Of a stretch of DNA of 64,000 bases, positions 57,815 through 64,000 are shown one piece after another; positions within the stretch are counted from its first letter, which is position 1, and each line of letters begins with the position of its first letter. The translations under genes and the position numbers were made by a program. The stretch is from Hyphomicrobiales bacterium (GTDB lineage Bacteria; Pseudomonadota; Alphaproteobacteria; Rhizobiales; Rhizobiaceae). The notes below the pieces were generated by a model, which was given only the letters and a program-made list of their open reading frames with translations, did not search any database and was not told the origin of the DNA. The DNA lies in NCBI GenBank assembly GCA_900469615.1, contig UBYA01000013.1, positions 121,405 to 185,404 of the forward strand. The letters are read 5' to 3'.

Positions 57815-58723
57815 ATGAACATAGATAGGACCTTGCGGTCGGTCGTGGCCGTGCACGCATCAATTCCGGAAGACGCTTTCACGGCGACGGCGCTTGGCAT
57901 CCGCAGGGAAGGCAGCGGCGTGGTCATCCGGGGAAACGGTCTGGTCTTGACCATCGGTTATCTGATTACCGAAGCCGACGAGGTCTGGCTGACGACCAAC
58001 AGCGGCCGTGTCGTGCCCGGCCATGCGCTGGCTTACGATCAGGAGACGGGGTTCGGTCTGGTGCAGGCGCTCGGCCCGCTCGATGTGCCGGCTTTGGAAT
58101 TCGGCGATGCCGACAGGGCGGAAATCGGCGATGAGGTCGTCGTCGCCGACGGGATCGGCCAGTTCGTCGAGGCGAAGATCGTCGCCAAGCAGGAGTTCGC
58201 GGGCTATTGGGAATATCTGCTCGACGAGGCGATCTTCACGGCGCCGGCCCATCCCTCCTGGGGCGGGGCGGCACTTCTCGACGAGGACGGCAAGCTGCTC
58301 GGCATCGGTTCGCTGCATCTGCAGATGGCGACCCACAACGGCGAAAGCGCCGATATCAACATGATCGTGCCGATCAATCTGCTGATGCCGATCCTGGACG
58401 ACCTGGTCAAGCGCGGCCATGTCAACAAGCCGCCGCGGCCGTGGCTCGGCGCCTTCTCCGCCGAAAACAACGGCGAGGTCGTCGTCATGAGTGTCACCGA
58501 GGGAGGCCCCGCGGCCAAGGCGGGACTGCGCCGGGGCGACGTCATTTCGGAAATTCGCGACGGGGAGGTCGACGGGCTTGCCGATTTCTATCGCAAGATC
58601 TGGCAGAGCGGGCCGGCAGGCGCCGAGATTCCCGTGCGGGTGCTGCGCGACGGCCGGGAGGCGTGGTTGCGCATAAAATCCGCCGATCGCGGCAGCTTCC
58701 TCAAGAAGCCGCAGTTGCAATAG
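57815..58723 (+). CDS. HtrA/S1C-like PDZ protein lacking protease residues
   Basis: 302 aa. A trypsin-like HtrA domain (about 30-205) is followed by a PDZ domain (about 215-300: WLGAFSAENNGEVVVMSVTEGGPAAKAGLRRGDVI). The usual His motif TNxHV reads LTIGYLITEA, so the His is Tyr; the GNSGG serine motif reads PSWGGAALLDEDG, so the Ser position is lost. No signal peptide is seen, so it may be cytoplasmic. It is probably a binding or scaffold protein rather than a protease. ATG 57815 has AGGGTGA nearby. Its stop runs into a RIME-like repeat. Confidence 0.8.
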   Translation: MNIDRTLRSVVAVHASIPEDAFTATALGIRREGSGVVIRGNGLVLTIGYLITEADEVWLTTNSGRVVPGHALAYDQETGFGLVQALGPLDVPALEFGDADRAEIGDEVVVADGIGQFVEAKIVAKQEFAGYWEYLLDEAIFTAPAHPSWGGAALLDEDGKLLGIGSLHLQMATHNGESADINMIVPINLLMPILDDLVKRGHVNKPPRPWLGAFSAENNGEVVVMSVTEGGPAAKAGLRRGDVISEIRDGEVDGLADFYRKIWQSGPAGAEIPVRVLRDGREAWLRIKSADRGSFLKKPQLQ

Positions 58724-58814
58724 AGCAATTCCAGGAACAGCGCGCAGCGGTTTTCCGTCCGGAATCGCGTACAAACAAAGAGGTGGAGCGATTCCGTGAA
58801 ACGCGGAACCGCTC
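58724..58814. repeat. RIME-like intergenic repeat, most complete copy
   Basis: Left half AGAGCAATTCCAGGAAC... to GGAATCGCG (about 58723-58770) and right half GAGCGATTCCGTGAAACGC to GGAACCGCTC (58786-58814), joined by ACAAACAAAGAGGTG. Fragments of one or both halves recur at 7113, 34987, 48513 and 53246. Confidence 0.65.
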
Positions 58815-58846
58815 TCGGTTTTCGCCGGAACTGTTCCCGGCGATCG

Positions 58847-59881
58847 TCAGGCCCAGCCGAGCAGTTCCCGCCGTACAACCTTCTCCAGCACGTTCATGCC
58901 GTCTTCGCTGTCGTTGAGACAGGGGATATGGGTGAATTTCTCGCCGCCATTGTGGTGGAAGGATTCGGCAGCCTGCTCGGCAATCTCCTCCAGCGTCTCC
59001 AGGCAGTCCGAGACGAAGCCCGGGTTGAGGACGGCAATGCGTCTGGTGCCATCCCTGGCAAGCTGCTCCACCGTCTTGTCCGTATAGGGCTGCAGCCATT
59101 CCTCCGGGCCGAAACGGGACTGGAACGTGACCAAGAACCGGTCTTCGGAAAGGCCGAGCTTCTCGCGCAGCAGGCGGCCGGTCTTCTGACAGAAGCAATA
59201 ATACGGATCGCCCAGCTTGAAGTAGGACATCGGTATGCCGTGGAAGGAAGCGAGAATCTTTTCGGGCTGCCAGTCCAGCGTCGAAAGGTGCCGCGTCACG
59301 GAATTGGCCAGCGCCTCGATATAGGTTTCGTCGTCGTGATATTGCGGGACGGTGCGGACCGCCGGCTGCCAGCGCATCTTCTGAAGTTTCTCGAACGCCT
59401 TGTCGTTGACCGTCGCCGTCGTCGCGGCCGCATATTGCGGATACAGCGGAAAGAGCACGATGCGCTCGCAGCCTTCGTCCTTCAGTGCCTGGATGCGGTC
59501 GCCGATCGAGGGCTGGCCATAACGCATGGCCCAGTCGACCCGGACGTTGGGCAGGTCGCGCAGCCGCTCGGCCATCAGGTCGGACTGGTTGCGCGTGTAG
59601 GTGCGCAGGTAGCTTTCGTTCCGTTCCTTGTTCCAGATCGTCTCGTAGGCCTTGCCGACCTTCTGCGGCCGGGTGTTGAGCACGATTCCGAACAGGATCG
59701 GATACCATTTCCAGCGCGACCATTCGATGACGCGGCGGTCGGTCAGGAACTCGCGCAGGTAGCGGCGCATGGAGGAGTAGTCGGTGCCGTCGGGGGTTCC
59801 GAGGTTGATGAGAAGCACGCCGACCTTGCCGTATTTCACGCTTGGGTGATCGGACGGAAGTGCGGTCGGGTCTGCGGTCAT
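58847..59881 (-). CDS. hemH: Ferrochelatase
   Basis: 344 aa. Inserts Fe2+ into protoporphyrin IX, the last haem step. It has VGVLLINLGTPDGTDYSSMRRYLREFL, FPLYPQYAAATTATV, and the active-site ILASFHGIPMSYF with its conserved His, then YYCFCQKTGRLL. C-terminal EKVVRRELLGWA. ATG 59881 has AAAGGAA 9 nt upstream; an upstream extension of about 30 residues is unlikely. Confidence 0.95.
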   Translation of the reverse strand: MTADPTALPSDHPSVKYGKVGVLLINLGTPDGTDYSSMRRYLREFLTDRRVIEWSRWKWYPILFGIVLNTRPQKVGKAYETIWNKERNESYLRTYTRNQSDLMAERLRDLPNVRVDWAMRYGQPSIGDRIQALKDEGCERIVLFPLYPQYAAATTATVNDKAFEKLQKMRWQPAVRTVPQYHDDETYIEALANSVTRHLSTLDWQPEKILASFHGIPMSYFKLGDPYYCFCQKTGRLLREKLGLSEDRFLVTFQSRFGPEEWLQPYTDKTVEQLARDGTRRIAVLNPGFVSDCLETLEEIAEQAAESFHHNGGEKFTHIPCLNDSEDGMNVLEKVVRRELLGWA

Positions 59882-59923
59882 CGGTTGAATTCCTTTCGAG
59901 ATACGAAGCACTTCACATAGGAA

Positions 59924-59955
59924 CAAAAGCCGGCCCGGGAAAGCCCGGACCGGCT
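59924..59955 (-). terminator. Terminator between the nucleotidase gene and hemH
   Basis: On the minus strand AGCCGG-T-CCGGG, loop CTTT, CCCGG-G-CCGGCT and then TTTGTT. It lies 24 bp after the nucleotidase stop, separating it from hemH. Confidence 0.7.
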
Positions 59956-59978
59956 GGGGCATGCGAGACAAATCGTCC

Positions 59979-62183
59979 TTACTTGGCCGGAATCCTCAAC
60001 TTTTCGCCGACCGGCAGACGATGCGGCTTGATATTGCGGTTGGCTGCCAGAAGCTTACGCCATTGTCCGGCGTTGCCGTAATAGGTTTTGGCAAGATCCC
60101 AAAGCGTGTCGCCGGCAACGATGACGTGGGTCGTCGGCGTTTTTGGCGCTTCGCTGACCTTGGATTCCGGTGCCGTGGCTGCGGGTTCGGCGGTTGCAGG
60201 TGCCACCGCCGGTGCCGTTGTTGCGGGCGCGGTCGTTGTGGGAGCCGTTGTTGCCGGAACTGCCGTCTGCGGGGCTGAGGTCGCCGGCGTTTCGGCAGAG
60301 GGTGCTGCCGTGGCGGGTGCCGCAGCGGTAGCAGGCGCGGGAGTAGCGGGGGTCGACTGGTCCTCGCTCGAATTCACCGGCTTTGCTGGGGTCGGGGTCG
60401 GATTTGCCGGCATGCTGGTTGTGGGTGCGGTAACGGTTGGGGCCGGCGAGGCGGTAGGCGTCGTTGTGGCGGAAGTGCTGCTATCGGCAGCAGCCGGGGC
60501 CGGCTTTTCTTCAGGCGCAGCCTGCGGCTTGGCGTCGGCGGGTTTTGCCTGTTCCGGCTGTGCGGCTGGCTGTGCCGCGCCGATCTGGGTTACGCGGCCA
60601 TCCGTATAAGGCTTGTAGGGATTGTGCGCGGCGAGATAGTCGGCCACCACCGATTCCAGATTGGGGCCGAAATCGTAGGCGTTCTTGGCATCCTTCGCAA
60701 AGACGGTGTAGCCGTCGCCGCCGGCGCGCATGTAGTTGTTGCTGACGACGCCATAGGTTTTTTCCGGATCGATCGGCTTGAATTCCGTGCCTTCCTGAAC
60801 ATCGACGGAAGCCAGGCGGCTGCCCGGCGGCTTCGACTTGTCGAAGCTGTATTTGAGGCCGGCGACCTGCGGGAAGCGACCGGCGCCGTCATCGATCTGG
60901 CTGAGGCCGTTTTCGAGCGCCGCCTTCACGTCCGCGCCGGTCAACTGGAACGTCGCGACCGTGTTCTGGAAGGGCAGCACGGTCAGCACGTCGCCCATGG
61001 TGACGTCGCCTGCGCCGATGGAGGCGCGCAGGCCGCCGCCGTTCTGGATGGCGATGTTGATACCCTGCGCCTTGGTGCGGTCGAGCATGGCGTCGGCGAC
61101 CAGATTGCCCATAGAGCATTCCTGAGCGCGGCAGACTTCGCGCGCGCCTTCGATCGGGCCTTGCGAGCTGCCGATGACCTTCTTGCGCAGTTCCTCGATC
61201 GGCTTGGCCATTTCCTGTATGCGCGCGGCAATGGCGGGATCGGGCTTGATGGAGGAATCGAGCAGGATCGGATCGCCCTTGGCGTCCTTGACGGCGCCGT
61301 TGTCATCGAACGTCACGACGAGATCGCCAAGATACTTGCTGTAGGACGCGGCCTGCACGACCGGCACCTTATAGCCGGCCGGATTGTCGACCATGGTCGG
61401 GTAGGGACCTGCGGCCTTCGGGTCCGTGTTCGACAGCAGGGTATGCGAGTGACCGCCGACGACGACGCTGACGCCGGCGATCTTGGCGATCTTCTCGACG
61501 TCGCGGGGATAACCGACATGGGTGAGCGCGATGATCTTGTTGACGCCCTGCGATTTCAGCGCGTCCACCTCGGCGCTGATGGCGGCGGCATCGTCGGTGA
61601 TCTTCACATGCGGGCCGGGCGAGGCAAGCTCGGGCGTTTCGGTCGTCACGGCGCCGACGATGCCGATCTTCTGGCCGCCGATATCGAGCACGATGGATTT
61701 CTTGATGCGGTCGCCGAGCTTGGACTGGTCGTCGACCACCAGATTGGCCGTCACGACCGGAAACTGCGCCTTGTCGAGAAAGGCCGCGAGCGGCCCTTCG
61801 CCGTCATCGAACTCATGATTGCCGACCGTCATCGCATCGATTTTCATATCATTGAGGAATTCGACTTCGGCAGCCCCTTTGTAAGTGGTGTAAAACAGAG
61901 AGCCCTGGAAATTGTCGCCGGCATCGAGCACCACCACATTCTGGCCGGCAAGGGCCGCACGCCTCTGGTCGATGGCCGCCTTCAGCCGCGCCGCGCCGCC
62001 GAAGCACTCGTTCTTGGCTTCTTCGGCCGCGGAGCAGGTTGCGTCGAACTTGTTGATCGACTCCACGCGCGAATGGAAATCATTGAAGTGCAGGATGTTG
62101 AGCTGATAGTCCGCGAAGGCGGCGCTGCTGCTGAGCGCCAGCAGCGTGGCGGCCAAAAGGCTCACTCCGAAGGGCTGCTTCAT
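59979..62183 (-). CDS. 5'-nucleotidase / cyclic phosphodiesterase with C-terminal LysM
   Basis: 734 aa. Signal peptide (LLAATLLALSSSAAFA). Metallophosphoesterase domain about 28-280: LHFNDFHSR, VVVLDAGDNFQG, VGNHEFDDG, ALTHVGYPRD, VGGHSHTLLS. Then the 5'-nucleotidase C-terminal domain about 345-540 (GNLVADAML, NGGGLRA, GDVLTVLPFQN, YMRAGGDGYTVF). A low-complexity Ala/Pro/Thr linker of about 130 residues leads to a LysM motif (THVIVAGDTLWDLAKTYYGN). It hydrolyses extracellular nucleotides in the periplasm, anchored to peptidoglycan by LysM. The linker length is unusual. Confidence 0.92.
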   Translation of the reverse strand: MKQPFGVSLLAATLLALSSSAAFADYQLNILHFNDFHSRVESINKFDATCSAAEEAKNECFGGAARLKAAIDQRRAALAGQNVVVLDAGDNFQGSLFYTTYKGAAEVEFLNDMKIDAMTVGNHEFDDGEGPLAAFLDKAQFPVVTANLVVDDQSKLGDRIKKSIVLDIGGQKIGIVGAVTTETPELASPGPHVKITDDAAAISAEVDALKSQGVNKIIALTHVGYPRDVEKIAKIAGVSVVVGGHSHTLLSNTDPKAAGPYPTMVDNPAGYKVPVVQAASYSKYLGDLVVTFDDNGAVKDAKGDPILLDSSIKPDPAIAARIQEMAKPIEELRKKVIGSSQGPIEGAREVCRAQECSMGNLVADAMLDRTKAQGINIAIQNGGGLRASIGAGDVTMGDVLTVLPFQNTVATFQLTGADVKAALENGLSQIDDGAGRFPQVAGLKYSFDKSKPPGSRLASVDVQEGTEFKPIDPEKTYGVVSNNYMRAGGDGYTVFAKDAKNAYDFGPNLESVVADYLAAHNPYKPYTDGRVTQIGAAQPAAQPEQAKPADAKPQAAPEEKPAPAAADSSTSATTTPTASPAPTVTAPTTSMPANPTPTPAKPVNSSEDQSTPATPAPATAAAPATAAPSAETPATSAPQTAVPATTAPTTTAPATTAPAVAPATAEPAATAPESKVSEAPKTPTTHVIVAGDTLWDLAKTYYGNAGQWRKLLAANRNIKPHRLPVGEKLRIPAK

Positions 62184-62330
62184 CTGTCTCTCCTGTTGGT
62201 CGTCGCAATCCGGCCCGCCTATGCCCCGCGGCGGTCCCCCGCGCAGATGTTTTCATCACGGCGGAGCGAGCGCAAGCAAAAGCTGTTGGCTTCATTAGGA
62301 TTTTACAAAGCGGCGGAACGAGTCATCAAA

Positions 62331-62654
62331 TCAAGCGCATGCTTCGATGGAGGCGGGGCCGTAGGATTCGCGCATCGCGGCAACGGCGTTCCAGCCGACG
62401 AAGCAGAAGACGAGCAGGCAGCAGAGGGAGGCGGCACCATGAAAGCGCCGGTTTCTATTCCTGTAGAGCAGGAGCGCGCCGGCGCCGTAGATGAGCATGG
62501 AAGGTACGGCGAAGATGAGAACGCTCATCGGCCCGTCGCAGTCGAGCGCCTCGATGCCTTGGGCCCGGTAGCTGTTCACCGGGAAGGCCGCCGCCAGAAC
62601 GGCGACGGGCAATGCTGCGATAAGAACTAGGTAGAGGATCGTCATGCCGCGCAT
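62331..62654 (-). CDS. Small three-helix membrane protein of unknown function
   Basis: About 107 aa beginning MRGMTILYLVLIAALPVAV, with helices MTILYLVLIAALPVAVLAAAF, PSMLIYGAGALLLY and AASLCCLLVFCFVGWNAVA. No family recognised. ATG 62654 has GGAAG nearby; ATG 62645 is an alternative. It lies just after omp10 on the same strand (26 bp) and may be co-transcribed. Confidence 0.55.
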   Translation of the reverse strand: MRGMTILYLVLIAALPVAVLAAAFPVNSYRAQGIEALDCDGPMSVLIFAVPSMLIYGAGALLLYRNRNRRFHGAASLCCLLVFCFVGWNAVAAMRESYGPASIEACA

Positions 62655-62680
62655 GATGACTTCCCGTCGCCCCGGTTTTA

Positions 62681-63067
62681 TCAGCCCTGGCGGTTGAGCG
62701 AGAAATGCCCGCCGGTTTCGGAGGTGCAATTGAGCTGGCTGGGATTGGCCAGGAAGCAATTCACCTTCGACGATGTGCGCTTGATGTTCGAGTAGAGATT
62801 GATCTGGATCATGCCGGAAGGATCGGTGGTGTAGGTTCCAGAGGCCATCTGCTGGTTAGTGCCGTCCGTGGTGTGCGTTTCGAAGCGGCCGCCGGAGAAT
62901 GTCGAATTCAGGCCGTTCGAATCGGCCCAGCTGCCTTCCACCGAGTTCGTCCGCGGCTGGGCGCCGGGGTTCATCGCCATCGGCGGCGGTCTCGATCCGC
63001 CGAAATCGACGCAGGCAGACAGAGCTGCCGCAGCAGCGAGGAGGGCAAAGGCGGTTCTTATCTTCAT
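62681..63067 (-). CDS. omp10: Outer-membrane lipoprotein, Omp10-like
   Basis: 128 aa. Signal peptide ending in lipobox LSAC (mature Cys near 19). The mature region has VEGSWADSNGLNSTFSGGRFETHTT and TSSKVNCFLANPSQLNCTS, which match the Brucella Omp10 pattern of EGSW-DPNG and TSKVNC-L--P-QLNCTS. ATG 63067 has GGAG 8 nt upstream; the upstream in-frame extension lacks support. It is exported to the outer membrane. Confidence 0.85.
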   Translation of the reverse strand: MKIRTAFALLAAAAALSACVDFGGSRPPPMAMNPGAQPRTNSVEGSWADSNGLNSTFSGGRFETHTTDGTNQQMASGTYTTDPSGMIQINLYSNIKRTSSKVNCFLANPSQLNCTSETGGHFSLNRQG

Positions 63068-63185
63068 AAATGTCTCCCGCAGAGAAAGGCGGACTGGAGG
63101 CTCATCGGTTGCAAATGAAGATGGCGCGGCCATGGGACTAAAGCAAGGCTTCACAGGCGATCTGCTTGATTTATCTGGCTTGCGT

Positions 63186-63218
63186 AACAAAAATGCCCGC
63201 ACGACCTGTGCGGGCATT
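63186..63218 (-). terminator. Terminator after homospermidine synthase
   Basis: On the minus strand AATGCCCGCAC, loop AGGTC, GTGCGGGCATT, then TTTTGTT. It separates hss from omp10. Confidence 0.85.
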
Positions 63219-63257
63219 GGAGCGTTGCATCGAGCGAACGCTATTATGCTCTTGCTC

Positions 63258-64000
63258 CTAGCGAACCAGAATGTTCCGGAACTGCCAGGGGTCCTTGGTG
63301 TCGATGTCTTCCGGGAACAGGCCCGGGCGGCCATCGAGAGGGGTCCAGTCGGTGTAGTGTCCTTCGACCGGGCCGAGGTAGGGCAGCTGCACTTCGAGGC
63401 AGCGCTTGTAGTCGACTTCGTCGGCTTCGACGATGCCGGCCTTCGGATTTTCCAGCGCCCAGACCATGCCGGCGAGTACGGCGGAAGTCACTTGCAGGCC
63501 GGTGGCGTTCTGGTAGGGGGCGATGCGGCGGGTCTCTTCGAGAGAGAGGCGCGAGCCGTACCAGTAGGCGTTCTTGGCATGGCCGTAGAGCAGGACGCCG
63601 AGTTCGTCGACGCCGTCCTCAAGCTCGTCCTCGTCGAGAACGTGATGGACCGGCTGCGCGTTGCCGCCGTTGCCGAACATCTCGTGCAGCGAAAGCACGG
63701 CGTCGTTGGCCGGATGATAGGCGTAATGGCAGGTCGGGCGGAAGGTGACTTCGCCATCCTTGTCGCGCACGGTGAAGAAGTCGGCGATCGAGATCGATTC
63801 GTTGTGCGTGACCAGGAAGCCGTATTGCGGGCCGGGGGTCGGGCACCAGGTACGGACGCGGGTATTGGCGCCCGGCTGCTCCAGATAGATGGCGGCCTGG
63901 CAGCCCTTCTTGTGCTTCTTGGCGTTCTTCGGCATCCATTCCTCATGGGTGCCCCAGCCGAGTTCGGCCGGCTGCAGGCCTTCGGAGATGAAGCCTTCGA
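63258..64000 (-). CDS. hss: Homospermidine synthase, C-terminal part (5' end outside window)
   Basis: The frame is open to the window edge, so about 247 C-terminal codons of an about 480-aa enzyme are visible. It makes homospermidine from two putrescines (or from spermidine) using NAD. Visible blocks: GLQPAELGWGTHEEW, AIYLEQPGANTRVRTWCP, YGFLVTHNESISIADFF, CHYAYHPANDAVLSLHEMFG and LPYLGPVEGHYTDWTPL, typical of the family. An internal ATG at 63935 is not the real start, since the upstream residues also match. Confidence 0.93.
   Translation of the reverse strand, partial: EGFISEGLQPAELGWGTHEEWMPKNAKKHKKGCQAAIYLEQPGANTRVRTWCPTPGPQYGFLVTHNESISIADFFTVRDKDGEVTFRPTCHYAYHPANDAVLSLHEMFGNGGNAQPVHHVLDEDELEDGVDELGVLLYGHAKNAYWYGSRLSLEETRRIAPYQNATGLQVTSAVLAGMVWALENPKAGIVEADEVDYKRCLEVQLPYLGPVEGHYTDWTPLDGRPGLFPEDIDTKDPWQFRNILVR

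Overview
The window looks like chromosomal DNA of a Rhizobium-type alphaproteobacterium (Rhizobiaceae). It is GC-rich and gene-dense. It carries a glgP-glgB-glgC-glgA-pgm glycogen operon, heterotetrameric sarcosine oxidase genes, a CpdR-type cell-cycle receiver, an mmgR-type small RNA beside hisN, an Omp10-like lipoprotein, homospermidine synthase, a heat-shock gene with a ROSE-like leader, and several copies of RIME-like rhizobial intergenic repeats. I see no insertion sequence, prophage, CRISPR array, rRNA or replication origin. Most of the window is core chromosome.

Layout. 1-6054: the end of a small membrane protein, then the operon soxB-orf139-soxD-soxA-soxG for sarcosine demethylation. 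6234-7039: a small membrane protein and a MaoC-type hydratase. 7202-18420 (minus strand): a complete glycogen synthesis and breakdown operon. 18718-19935: a lone TadG-like von Willebrand factor A protein of lower GC. 20083-26716 (minus): a three-gene predicted peptide-ligase cluster (transglutaminase, circularly permuted ATP-grasp fused to alpha-E, transglutaminase fused to DUF2126). 26898-31845: mannose-1-phosphate guanylyltransferase, a TerC/DUF475 membrane protein and four small uncharacterised genes. 31972-34987: tRNA-Val, cpdR, an N-formylglutamate amidohydrolase family gene, the mmgR-like sRNA and hisN. 35042-41565: a lysophospholipase-like hydrolase, an Lrp regulator facing a DUF2000 gene, hsp20 under an RpoH promoter and RNA thermometer, a BASS transporter facing a LysR regulator, and threonine aldolase. 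42133-48504: gltB and gltD (glutamate synthase). 48587-54844: a GlyRS-like catalytic-core protein, a degenerate SGNH protein, a lytic transglycosylase, galU and an outer-membrane beta-barrel. 55041-64000: kdsD, nfeD plus an SPFH protein, a degenerate HtrA-like PDZ protein, hemH, a LysM-tailed 5'-nucleotidase, a small membrane protein, omp10 and the 3' part of homospermidine synthase.

How it fits together. Central carbon and nitrogen storage is prominent: glycogen turnover, glutamate synthase, sarcosine as a carbon, nitrogen and one-carbon source, and an mmgR-like sRNA whose Sinorhizobium relative is linked to storage-granule control. A second theme is the envelope: galU, manC, kdsD, lytic transglycosylase, beta-barrel, Omp10 and the LysM nucleotidase. 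The parts least explained by known biology are the amidoligase/transglutaminase cluster, the stand-alone class II synthetase core, two enzyme-like proteins that have lost their catalytic residues (the SGNH protein and the HtrA-like protein), and the extra small exported protein inside the sox operon.
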